A stretch of 64,000 bases of DNA. Origin: Lachnospiraceae bacterium (GTDB lineage: Bacteria; Bacillota; Clostridia; Lachnospirales; Lachnospiraceae). Each line of letters begins with the position of its first letter. Positions within the stretch are counted from its first letter, which is position 1. This document shows, piece after piece, positions 17,173-25,710 of the stretch. The notes beneath the pieces were generated by a model. The model saw only the letters and a program-made list of their open reading frames with translations, did not search any database and had not been told where the DNA came from. The position numbers and the translations under genes are program-made. The stretch covers positions 37,399 through 101,398 of the forward strand of contig JAQXVT010000080.1 of NCBI GenBank assembly GCA_029225065.1, read 5' to 3'.

Positions 17173-18984
17173 GTGGCAGCAGATCAGAGTAAAATCAGAA
17201 ATTTTTGTATTATTGCACATATCGATCATGGAAAATCAACGCTGGCGGACCGGATTATTGAGATGACCGGACTGCTCACAAGTCGCGAGATGCAGGATCA
17301 GGTGCTCGACAATATGGAGTTGGAGCGGGAACGTGGAATTACGATCAAATCTCAGGCAGTTCGTATTATTTACGATGCAGATGACGGACAGGAATATATT
17401 TTTAACCTGATCGACACACCGGGACACGTGGATTTCAACTATGAGGTATCGCGCAGTCTGGCGGCATGTGACGGCGCGATCCTTGTTGTAGACGCGGCGC
17501 AGGGAATCGAGGCGCAGACGCTGGCAAACGTTTATCTTGCGCTAGATCATGATCTGGATGTGATGCCGGTCATTAATAAGATTGACCTTCCGAGCGCAGA
17601 TCCTGACCGCGTGGTACACGAGATCGAGGATGTGATCGGAATTGAGGCGGAGGATGCACCGCGGATTTCTGCAAAGACCGGGTTAAACGTACATGACGTG
17701 CTGGAGCAGGTGGTTCAGAAGATTCCGGCACCAAACGGCGATCCGGAAGCGCCGCTTAAGGCTCTGATTTTCGATTCCGTGTATGATTCGTACAAGGGTG
17801 TCATTGTCTTTATGCGTGTGAAGGATGGAAGTGTGCGCAAGGGCACGCGCATCCGTATGATGGCGACCGGCGCAGAGGCTGATGTAGTAGAGGTTGGCTT
17901 TTTCGGCGCAGGTCAGTACATTCCGTGTGACGAACTCAGTGCCGGTATGGTAGGCTATCTGACAGCGAGCCTGAAAAATGTGCGGGAGACGCGTGTCGGC
18001 GATACTGTGACGAGTGTGGAACGGCCGTGCGATGAGGCATTGCCAGGCTACAAAAAAGTAAATCCGATGGTGTACTGCGGCATGTATCCGGCCGATGGCG
18101 CAAAATATCCGGATTTAAGAGATGCGCTGGAGAAGCTGCAGCTCAATGATGCATCACTGCAGTTTGAGCCGGAGACTTCTGTGGCACTTGGATTTGGATT
18201 CCGCTGTGGTTTTCTGGGACTTTTGCACCTGGAAATCATTCAGGAGCGATTGGAGCGGGAGTATAATCTTGATCTCGTGACAACAGCGCCGAGCGTTATT
18301 TATAAGGTGCATAAGACGAATGGCGAGGTGATTGATCTGACCAACCCGTCGAATCTGCCGGATCCATCAGAGATCGAGTACATGGAGGAGCCGATTGTCG
18401 CGGCCGAGGTTATGGTGACGACGGAGTATATCGGCGCGATTATGGAGCTCTGTCAGGAGCGCCGCGGTATTTACGAGGGAATGGAATACATTGAGGGAAC
18501 GCGCGCACTTTTGAAATACACGCTTCCGCTGAATGAGATCATTTATGACTTTTTTGATGCGCTGAAATCCCGGTCGAGAGGCTATGCTTCGTTTGACTAT
18601 GAGATGAAGGGCTATATGCAGTCCAATCTGGTGAAGCTGGATATTCTGGTGAACCGTGAGGAGGTTGACGCACTGTCATTTATCGTATTTGCGGATACGG
18701 CGTATGAGAGAGGCCGCAAAATGTGCGAAAAGCTGAAGGAGGAGATTCCGCGTCAGCTGTTTGAAATCCCGATCCAGGCAGCGGTCGGCAGCAAGATCAT
18801 CGCGCGTGAGACAGTACGGGCAATGCGTAAGGACGTGCTTGCGAAATGCTACGGTGGTGATATCAGCCGTAAAAAGAAGCTTTTGGAAAAGCAGAAGGAA
18901 GGAAAGAAGCGCATGCGCCAGGTTGGAAACGTAGAGATTCCGCAGAAGGCATTTATGAGTGTGCTGAAGTTAGACGATAAATAA
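17173..18984 (+). CDS. lepA: Elongation factor 4 (LepA)
   Basis: 603-residue translational GTPase of the usual length. The G1 motif is AHIDHGKST (about residues 15-23), G3 is DTPGHVDF and G4 is NKIDLPSAD. The LepA-specific C-terminal domain includes [20 protein letters not shown] and [16 protein letters not shown]. It remobilises or back-translocates stalled ribosomes. The start is GTG at 17173, preceded by GAGGAGG. It follows spoIIP and precedes hemW (with a MATE gene inserted), echoing Bacillus order. Confidence 0.97.
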   Translation: MAADQSKIRNFCIIAHIDHGKSTLADRIIEMTGLLTSREMQDQVLDNMELERERGITIKSQAVRIIYDADDGQEYIFNLIDTPGHVDFNYEVSRSLAACDGAILVVDAAQGIEAQTLANVYLALDHDLDVMPVINKIDLPSADPDRVVHEIEDVIGIEAEDAPRISAKTGLNVHDVLEQVVQKIPAPNGDPEAPLKALIFDSVYDSYKGVIVFMRVKDGSVRKGTRIRMMATGAEADVVEVGFFGAGQYIPCDELSAGMVGYLTASLKNVRETRVGDTVTSVERPCDEALPGYKKVNPMVYCGMYPADGAKYPDLRDALEKLQLNDASLQFEPETSVALGFGFRCGFLGLLHLEIIQERLEREYNLDLVTTAPSVIYKVHKTNGEVIDLTNPSNLPDPSEIEYMEEPIVAAEVMVTTEYIGAIMELCQERRGIYEGMEYIEGTRALLKYTLPLNEIIYDFFDALKSRSRGYASFDYEMKGYMQSNLVKLDILVNREEVDALSFIVFADTAYERGRKMCEKLKEEIPRQLFEIPIQAAVGSKIIARETVRAMRKDVLAKCYGGDISRKKKLLEKQKEGKKRMRQVGNVEIPQKAFMSVLKLDDK

Positions 18985-19000
18985 AATAAAGCCATACGTG

Positions 19001-19052
19001 TTTCAGAGAAAGGTGTGAATCCCGTTAGCCGGAAGAACGCTTTTCTCTGAAA
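19001..19052. repeat. Inverted repeat with 30-base loop between lepA and the MATE gene
   Basis: TTTCAGAGAAA (19001-19011) pairs perfectly with TTTCTCTGAAA (19042-19052). The loop is GC-richer than the stem. No T-run follows on either strand, so it is a poor intrinsic terminator. It lies 30 bases before the MATE start and could be a leader structure. Function unknown. Confidence 0.6.
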
Positions 19053-19082
19053 TATGCTTTGGCGGATGAAGGTAACAGAACT

Positions 19083-20435
19083 ATGAATCATTCAGAAGAA
19101 AAGCTTGGAACGTGGCCGCTTGGGCGTCTGATGCTTTCGATGGGAATCCCAACACTGGTAGCACAGCTGATCAATCTTTTATACAATATTGTCGATCGTG
19201 TGTATATTGGGCAGGGCGTCGGAAGAGAGGCTTTGACCGGACTGGGACTGACGCTTCCGGTGATTACGATTGTCGCTGCGTTCAGTTCACTTGCGGGAGC
19301 GGGCGGTGCACCGCTTGCAGCAATTGCGCTTGGACAGGGAAATAAAAAGAAGGCAGAGCGGATTCTCGGAAATGTATTTACGATGCTGTGCATTTTTACA
19401 GTCGGTGTTATGGTCGTGTTTTATGCGGCAGAGAAGCCATTTCTGTACCTGGTAGGGGCAAGCGATGCGACGTACCCGTACGCCGGTGCATATCTGAGAG
19501 TTTATCTGATCGGCACATTTTTTGTACAGATCGTGCTTGGTCTGAATCCGTTTATCACAGCACAGGGACAGTCGAAGACGGCGATGGGTTCGGTGCTGAT
19601 AGGAGCCGCGCTCAATATCATTCTGGATCCGATTTTTATTTTTGGATTCCACATGGGAGTACAGGGAGCAGCGCTTGCGACAATCCTGTCACAGCTTGCG
19701 GGAGCAATCTGGGTGCTGCGGTTTATGACATCGCCGAAGACCTCGCTGCGGCTTAAGACAGAATGCGTCCGACCGGATTTGAAACTGGTAGGCTCTATTA
19801 TGGCGCTCGGTGTGTCACCGTTCATCATGCAGAGTACAGAAAGTCTGATTTCAGTTGTCATGAGCAGTGGTCTGCAGCGCTATGGAAATGATGTGTATGT
19901 CGGCTCGCTGACGATTCTGCAGAGTATCATGCAGTTGACGAGCACACCGATCAATGGATTTACGCAGGGTGTACAGCCGATCCTCAGTTATAATTTCGGT
20001 GCTGGGAAACTGGATCGGGTGAAGCAGGCATATCGCAGGATCATTGCAGTGACAGCCGGATTTTCGTTTTTGCTGACTGCGCTTGAGATGATGTTTCCGA
20101 AGGTGCTTGCGCGGATGTTCACGCAGGACGAGGAGCTGATCGCTCTGGTCGGACATGCAGCGTCGATCTTTCTGGCAGGAATGCTGATTTTCGGTATCCA
20201 AATGGGCTGTCAGACCACATTTATGGGACTCGGACAGGCGAAGATTTCCCTGTTTATGGCGCTGCTGCGCAAGGTATTTCTGCTTGTGCCGTTTGCGCTG
20301 ATCTTTCCAATGGTGACGGGAAAAGCGGACAGCATTTACTTTGCAGAGTGCACGGCAGATGCGCTGGCGGCGACGATCTGCGGTACCGTATTTGCGTTTA
20401 AGATACGGAAGATTCTGGAAAAGGGTGTGCGGTAA
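19083..20435 (+). CDS. MATE-family multidrug/Na+ antiporter
   Basis: 450-residue inner-membrane protein with about twelve hydrophobic segments in two MatE repeats. Family signals: LGRLMLSMGIPTLVAQLINLLYNIVDRVYIG at the start, PLAAIALGQGNKKKAERILGN, and in the second half TSTPINGFTQGVQPILSYNFGAGK. It exports drugs or metabolites in exchange for Na+ or H+; the substrate is not predictable. I take the ATG at 19083 (GAAGG upstream) over an in-frame TTG eight codons earlier. The gene interrupts the usual lepA-hemW neighbourhood. Confidence 0.92.
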   Translation: MNHSEEKLGTWPLGRLMLSMGIPTLVAQLINLLYNIVDRVYIGQGVGREALTGLGLTLPVITIVAAFSSLAGAGGAPLAAIALGQGNKKKAERILGNVFTMLCIFTVGVMVVFYAAEKPFLYLVGASDATYPYAGAYLRVYLIGTFFVQIVLGLNPFITAQGQSKTAMGSVLIGAALNIILDPIFIFGFHMGVQGAALATILSQLAGAIWVLRFMTSPKTSLRLKTECVRPDLKLVGSIMALGVSPFIMQSTESLISVVMSSGLQRYGNDVYVGSLTILQSIMQLTSTPINGFTQGVQPILSYNFGAGKLDRVKQAYRRIIAVTAGFSFLLTALEMMFPKVLARMFTQDEELIALVGHAASIFLAGMLIFGIQMGCQTTFMGLGQAKISLFMALLRKVFLLVPFALIFPMVTGKADSIYFAECTADALAATICGTVFAFKIRKILEKGVR

Positions 20436-20503
20436 AGAGCTGGAAGAATCAGGTCAGCCTGATGCGGATCAGAGAAAGGAAGAAAAAACAGGCGGAGAAA
20501 ACG

Positions 20504-21781
20504 ATGACAAGAGAACTGGAAATTTATATTCACATCCCATTTTGTGTGCGGAAGTGTGCGTACTGTGATTTCCTTTCCGGTCCTGCCGATCAAAAGACAC
20601 AGGAGCAGTATACAGATGCGCTGATTCGGGAAATCGAGGCATTTCCGGATGCAGAGCAGTATGTAGTCTGCTCCATTTTTATAGGCGGTGGGACACCATC
20701 TGTGCTTCCGAAAGATGCGGTCGGTCGGATTATGGAAGCAATCAGGCGGAAGTTTCACCTTTTGGGAAAAAACAGGGATGAAATTGCGGATAAGGACAGT
20801 GAAAAAGGCAGTGGGAACGCAGCGGTAAAACAGACAACAGAAACCAAGACGATGGAAAAGAGAGGGAATGCAGAGATCACGATCGAATGCAACCCCGGTA
20901 CGGCAGATCAGGAGAAGCTTTCTTATTACAGGAAAATCGGAATCAATCGCCTTAGTCTTGGTCTGCAGTCAGCGGATAATCGGGAGCTTGCACTGCTTGG
21001 CAGAATCCATACGTGGGAAACGTTTCTGGAGACGTATCATGCGGCCCGGCGCGCCGGATTTACAAATATTAATATCGATCTGATGTCGGGACTTCCCGGA
21101 CAGAGCGTGGATTCCTGGAGGCGGACACTGGATCAGGTGCTGGCGCTTGAGCCGGAGCATATTTCGGCATACAGTCTGATTATCGAGGAGGGGACGCCGT
21201 TTTATACGCGTTATCGGAAGGATGAAGCATTGCGTGATCGGGGGGAAGAGCCGAAGCTGCTTCCATCCGAGGAAGCAGAGCGTCAGATGTATACGTGCAC
21301 AGAGGAAAAGCTGCTAAAGCATGGCATGCATCGCTATGAGATTTCAAATTATGCAAAGCCAGGGTATTTATGCCGCCATAATGATGGTTACTGGACCGGT
21401 GTATGGTATGTGGGATTTGGGCTTGGGGCATCGTCCCTGCTGAATCACACGCGCTATCGCAATACAGAGGATATGAAAGAATATCTGGCCTGTGATCCGA
21501 AGCAGCTGGCGAAGTGCCGCGGGGTGGAGCCGCTGACGCAAAATGATGAAATGGAAGAATTTATGTTTCTGGGTCTGCGCAGGATGAAGGGCGTGTCAGA
21601 AGCAGAATTTGAGAAGCGGTTTCAAAGGACAATCCCGGAGGTCTACGGAGCAATCCCGGATCGTCTGATCGATCAGGGATTACTTGTCCGGGAGGAAGGA
21701 CGCTATTTCCTCACACCTGAAGGAATCAATTTAAGTAACTATGTCATGTCGGAATTTATCTTGACCAGTTCTGAACAGTAG
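20504..21781 (+). CDS. hemW: Radical SAM heme chaperone HemW
   Basis: 425 residues. The radical SAM cluster motif is CVRKCAYCDF near residue 14-23, followed by IFIGGGTPS, TIECNPGT, GINRLSLGLQS and the HemW C-terminal winged domain (HNDGYWTGVWYVGFGLGASS). It lacks the extra features of coproporphyrinogen dehydrogenase HemN and is better called a heme chaperone. A hydrophilic insertion of ~30 residues, rich in Lys, Glu and Thr, separates FHLLGK from the TIECNPGT strand. The start chosen has GGAG upstream; an ATG 14 codons earlier is possible. Conserved position after lepA. Confidence 0.92.
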   Translation: MTRELEIYIHIPFCVRKCAYCDFLSGPADQKTQEQYTDALIREIEAFPDAEQYVVCSIFIGGGTPSVLPKDAVGRIMEAIRRKFHLLGKNRDEIADKDSEKGSGNAAVKQTTETKTMEKRGNAEITIECNPGTADQEKLSYYRKIGINRLSLGLQSADNRELALLGRIHTWETFLETYHAARRAGFTNINIDLMSGLPGQSVDSWRRTLDQVLALEPEHISAYSLIIEEGTPFYTRYRKDEALRDRGEEPKLLPSEEAERQMYTCTEEKLLKHGMHRYEISNYAKPGYLCRHNDGYWTGVWYVGFGLGASSLLNHTRYRNTEDMKEYLACDPKQLAKCRGVEPLTQNDEMEEFMFLGLRRMKGVSEAEFEKRFQRTIPEVYGAIPDRLIDQGLLVREEGRYFLTPEGINLSNYVMSEFILTSSEQ

Positions 21782-21880
21782 CAGAAGCATAGAACAGCCG
21801 GAAGCAAATTTATTTGCAAAAACTGAGATGTGTTTCTGGGATGGGCGGAATGCCTGAAAATTAAAAAAGGAGGAGTGATT

Positions 21881-22900
21881 ATGCAGCAAAAAATCCGCTG
21901 GGGACTCCTCGGTGCAGGCAATATCCTGTATCGGTGGATGAAGGGAGCACGCCAGGCAGAAGACATGGAGATCGTGGCGGTCTCATCAAGAACAAAAGTG
22001 CGTGCACAGCAAATGGCAGAAACATTTCAGATTCCGGAGGCACTGACGTATGAGGAATTGATTGCACGTAAGGATATCGATATCGTTTACATTCCGGTGC
22101 CGCATCCGGCGCATAAAGCGCTGGCGATTATGGCTATGAATGCAGGTAAGGCGGTACTGGTGGAAAAACCGGCAGGAATCAATGCGCGCGAGCTGGATGA
22201 GATGGTCGCGTGTGCAAAAGAAAACGGCGTTTTCTTTATGGAAGCAGTATGGACCCGCTTTTTCCCGCTGATTGAGCAGCTGCGTCCATATTTTTCAGAA
22301 GACGGAATCGGTGAGGTGCGCGCGATCAGCACAAATTTTTCTTATCGGACGGAAGATCCGTCTTCCAGACTTTTTGATCTGGAGCGTGCAGGCGGAGGTC
22401 TTCTTGATACCGGTGTTTACAATCTTCATTTCAATCATATGATTCTTGGAAAGAATCCGGTGCGGCTGATGGGAATTGCGTCGATGAATACGGATGAGAT
22501 GCATCTTCCGGTAGATGAGCAGGCGGCGTATATCGCACAGTATGACAGAGGCGAGCTTGGAATGATGTGCAGCGCGGTGCGGACTGATATGATCGATACG
22601 GCTTATATTTATGGCACGAAGGGACATATGATCCTGCCTAGATTTTGGAAGCCGACGAAGGCGCAGATCGTGATCGGAGAGAAAACAGAGCTCCTTGAAT
22701 CTCCGGTATCGCAGCGCATTCCTGGGATCGAGGATGAAGGTTATCAGTATGAGCTGAGGCATGTCAATGAATGTCTCAGAGAAGGAAAAACAGAGTCACC
22801 GGTGATGACGTGGCAGGCAAGCCACGATATTCTGTCGCAGTGTGATGAACTGCGCAGACAGTGGGGCCTGGTTTATCCACAGGAAAAACGAGGAGAATAA
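21881..22900 (+). CDS. Gfo/Idh/MocA-family oxidoreductase
   Basis: 339 residues. The N-terminal Rossmann fold begins RWGLLGAGNILYRWMKG; the nicotinamide/active-site motif VEKPAGINARE contains the family's EKP. A C-terminal GFO-type beta domain follows (GGGLLDTGVYNLHFNHMILG). It is similar to trans-1,2-dihydrobenzene-1,2-diol or sugar dehydrogenases of this family, but the substrate cannot be told from sequence. AAGGAGGAG is ideally placed before the ATG. It stands alone between hemW and hisS. Confidence 0.88.
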   Translation: MQQKIRWGLLGAGNILYRWMKGARQAEDMEIVAVSSRTKVRAQQMAETFQIPEALTYEELIARKDIDIVYIPVPHPAHKALAIMAMNAGKAVLVEKPAGINARELDEMVACAKENGVFFMEAVWTRFFPLIEQLRPYFSEDGIGEVRAISTNFSYRTEDPSSRLFDLERAGGGLLDTGVYNLHFNHMILGKNPVRLMGIASMNTDEMHLPVDEQAAYIAQYDRGELGMMCSAVRTDMIDTAYIYGTKGHMILPRFWKPTKAQIVIGEKTELLESPVSQRIPGIEDEGYQYELRHVNECLREGKTESPVMTWQASHDILSQCDELRRQWGLVYPQEKRGE

Positions 22901-22992
22901 AACCGCAAGGATGCTGAAACAGTCCGGAGAGAATCTCTCAGAAGCCGTATTTTTCAGCATGACAGATCTGCTTTAGAATCCTTTTGGCGGAC

Positions 22993-23021
22993 TTTACAAG
23001 TGGAAAGTAACATGGTAGAAT
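22993..23021 (+). promoter_or_regulatory. hisS promoter
   Basis: TTTACA (22993-22998), a 17-bp spacer and TAGAAT (23016-23021), leaving a leader of ~145 bases before hisS. The leader shows no T-box motif (no GGTGG-ACCGCG-like antiterminator bulge). Confidence 0.7.
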
Positions 23022-23172
23022 GAAACCGCTTTAACAGCTCAGAAAGCTATTCTGCGCCTGACAGGAAGCGCAGTAGGAAAGAGAAAAGATACGCATAGCC
23101 GGCTAAAATAGCATGCAGGGACAGTGCGCGAACGGTATAAAGCGAATTAAGACAGAAAGTGAAGGAACAACA

Positions 23173-24540
23173 ATGAACATCATTACACCAAAGAATTTAT
23201 CAGGTTTTATGGAACTGCCGCCGAAGGAGCAGGTTCTTTTTGAAAAGATTAAACAGAAAATGGAAGAGACATACCACCTGTTCGGATTTTATCCGATTGA
23301 TACGCCGGTTTTGGAGCGCAGTGAAATTTTGCTTGCAAAGACAGGCGGAGATACAGGAAAACAGATTTATCGCTTTAGCAAAGGGGATACCGATATGGCG
23401 ATGCGCTTTGATCTGACGGTTCCGCTTGCTAAATACGTGGCGAAGAATTATTCAGAGCTGACCTTCCCGTTTAAACGGTATCAGATTGGAAAGGTATACC
23501 GTGGAGAACGTGCGCAGCAGGGACGATTCCGTGAATTTTATCAGGCAGATATTGATATCATTGGAGATGGAGCGTTAAGTGTAGTGAATGACGCGGAAGT
23601 TCCGAGCATTATGTATCAGGTATTTACCGGACTGGGGCTGCGTGATTTTACGATTCGTCTGAACAACCGCAAGGTACTGAATGGATTATTTGAAAAATAT
23701 GGCCTGAGCGAGAGCGCGACGGATGTAATGCGTGTAATTGACAAGCTGGACAAGATCGGCGAGGAGAATGTGAAGGCCGAGCTGGCAGAAATGAGCGTTC
23801 CGGCTGAGGTATCTGACGAGCTGCTGGCACTTCTGACCTTTAAAGGCTCCAATTCTGAAATTCTTGAGAAACTGAAAGCATTTTCCGGCAGCAGTGAAAT
23901 GCTGGATCTCGGTGTACAGGAGCTTTCAGAGGTTGTTTATTATATGGATAAATTCGGGGTTCCGCAGGAAAATTACCGTGTGGATCTTACAATTGCAAGA
24001 GGACTGGATTATTACACCGGAACAGTTTATGAGACGACGTTCAATCGCCATCCGGAGATTGGAAGCATCTGCAGCGGCGGACGTTACGACAATCTGGCAG
24101 AATTTTTCACGAAAAAGAAGCTGCCTGGTGTCGGTATGTCGATTGGTCTGACAAGACTGTTTTATATCTTAAATGAGTTCGATTATTTGAATCGCTCTCT
24201 TGCAACTTCTGCAGATGTACTGGTGATTCCGATGACGGAGGATATGGCGGCAGCAGTAGAGATCTCTGCGAAGCTGCGGGAAAAAGGAATCAGCACGCAG
24301 ATTTATTTTGAAAAGAAGAAATTTAAGCATAAAATTGCCTATGCAGATAAGCTGTCCATTCCGTATGCGATTTTTCTTGGAGAAGATGAGCTGAAGGAAA
24401 ACAAGGTGACACTGAAAAAAATGTTTGCAGCCGAGGATGACGAGAATAAGCAGTGTACGGTATCCCTGACAGAAGCGGAAGCAGTGATTCTGGACGGATT
24501 GAAAACGTTGCGTCAGGGTGCGTGCATTCAGGTTGATTAA
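23173..24540 (+). CDS. hisS: Histidyl-tRNA synthetase
   Basis: 455-residue class II aminoacyl-tRNA synthetase. Motif 2 is FKRYQIGKVYRGERAQQGRFREFYQADIDIIG in pieces, the histidine-A motif is ARGLDYYTGTVYE, and the class II motif 3 lies in GVGMSIGLTRL. A C-terminal anticodon-binding domain follows (ADVLVIPMTEDM). It begins at the ATG with GAAGGAA upstream. In contrast to Bacillus, aspS does not follow. Confidence 0.95.
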   Translation: MNIITPKNLSGFMELPPKEQVLFEKIKQKMEETYHLFGFYPIDTPVLERSEILLAKTGGDTGKQIYRFSKGDTDMAMRFDLTVPLAKYVAKNYSELTFPFKRYQIGKVYRGERAQQGRFREFYQADIDIIGDGALSVVNDAEVPSIMYQVFTGLGLRDFTIRLNNRKVLNGLFEKYGLSESATDVMRVIDKLDKIGEENVKAELAEMSVPAEVSDELLALLTFKGSNSEILEKLKAFSGSSEMLDLGVQELSEVVYYMDKFGVPQENYRVDLTIARGLDYYTGTVYETTFNRHPEIGSICSGGRYDNLAEFFTKKKLPGVGMSIGLTRLFYILNEFDYLNRSLATSADVLVIPMTEDMAAAVEISAKLREKGISTQIYFEKKKFKHKIAYADKLSIPYAIFLGEDELKENKVTLKKMFAAEDDENKQCTVSLTEAEAVILDGLKTLRQGACIQVD

Positions 24541-24547
24541 AAATCTC

Positions 24548-24577
24548 TTGACAAGCACAGGACATTGGTAGTAATTT
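24548..24577 (+). promoter_or_regulatory. Possible purC promoter and structured leader
   Basis: TTGACA (24548-24553), an 18-bp spacer and TAATTT. The ~165-base leader holds a stem CGCAGC-CAGGA paired with TCCTG-GA-GCTGCG around 24625-24660. It does not match the purine, PRPP or ZTP riboswitch patterns that I know. Confidence 0.5.
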
Positions 24578-24751
24578 TGTAGCGATGCAAATGTTTAGAA
24601 CCGTGACAGAATTGATCGCAGCCAGGAGGAAAGATATACAATTTCCTGGAGCTGCGGGAATTTGGCCGGCTTTGGACAGTAACATAACAGCACAGGAATG
24701 TACTTTGCGAAATTCGCAGGGCAGTTCCGGGATAATGTGAGGGATAAGATC

Positions 24752-25624
24752 ATGCAGGAAATGAAGCCGATTAAAGAAGGTAAGGTACGTGAGATTTATG
24801 ACAATGGAGACAGCCTGATTATGGTAGCGACAGACCGTATCAGCTGCTTCGACGTAATTCTGAACAATGTAGTATCGAAAAAGGGAACCGTCCTGACCCA
24901 GATGTCAAAGTTCTGGTTTAATCTGACGAAGGATATCCTTCCGAACCATATGCTTTCTACAGATGTAAAGGATATGCCGGAATTCTTCCAGCAGGAGAAG
25001 TTTGACGGAAACAGTATGAAATGCCGGAAACTGAATATGATTCCGGTGGAGTGCATCGTGCGGGGCTATATCACAGGAAGCGGCTGGGCAAGCTATCAGA
25101 AGACCGGTGAGGTCTGTGGCATTCGCCTTCCGGAGGGTTTACAGGAATCCGACAAACTGCCGGAGCCGATCTACACACCGTCCACCAAAGCTGAGATCGG
25201 TGATCATGATGAAAATATTTCTTTTGAGCAGAGCATTGCACATCTGGAGAAATACTATCCAGGCAAGGGAAAAGAGTACGCAGAAAAGATCCGCGACTAT
25301 ACGATCGCACTCTACAAGAAGTGCGCAGAGTATGCGGCATCCCGTGGTATCATTATCGCAGATACCAAATTTGAATTCGGACTGGATGAGAATGGAAATA
25401 TCGTACTTGGCGATGAGATGCTCACACCGGACAGCTCCCGCTTCTGGCCGGCAGAAGGCTATGAGCCTGGACATGGACAGCCTTCCTTTGACAAGCAGTT
25501 TGCACGCGACTGGCTGAAAGCAAATCCGGGTAATGACTGGACGCTTCCTCAGGAGATCGTTGACAAGACGATCAGCAAGTATCTGCAGGCGTATGAAATG
25601 CTGACCGGAGAGAAGCTGGCATAA
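24752..25624 (+). CDS. purC: SAICAR synthetase PurC
   Basis: 290-residue enzyme that joins CAIR and aspartate in purine synthesis. Motifs: KEGKVREIYDNGDSLIMVATDRISCFDVIL at the N-terminus (given in pieces: the KVREIY ATP site and DRISCFD), PVECIVRGYITGSGW in the middle, and the IIADTKFEFGLD and DEMLTPDSSRFW segments. It has the longer form found in fungi and many clostridia. GAGGG precedes the ATG by eight bases. It is not within a pur operon here. Confidence 0.94.
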   Translation: MQEMKPIKEGKVREIYDNGDSLIMVATDRISCFDVILNNVVSKKGTVLTQMSKFWFNLTKDILPNHMLSTDVKDMPEFFQQEKFDGNSMKCRKLNMIPVECIVRGYITGSGWASYQKTGEVCGIRLPEGLQESDKLPEPIYTPSTKAEIGDHDENISFEQSIAHLEKYYPGKGKEYAEKIRDYTIALYKKCAEYAASRGIIIADTKFEFGLDENGNIVLGDEMLTPDSSRFWPAEGYEPGHGQPSFDKQFARDWLKANPGNDWTLPQEIVDKTISKYLQAYEMLTGEKLA

Positions 25625-25663
25625 AAGGATTATAAGGATCGGACCTGCCGGTAAGGCAGGCAT

Positions 25664-25709
25664 AAAAAAACCACAGCAGAAGAATTTTTATTCTCTGCTG
25701 TGGTTTTTT
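25664..25709. terminator. Bidirectional terminator between purC and the ABC exporter
   Basis: AAAAAACCACAGCAGAGAAT-type arms pair across a short loop (CCACAGCAGA with TCTGCTGTGG), with T-runs on both strands. Confidence 0.93.
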
Positions 25710-25710
25710 A

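Noticed and set aside
22901..23172. T-box leader before hisS
   Set aside because: The conserved T-box sequence and antiterminator/terminator pair were not found, although a leader of suitable length exists.
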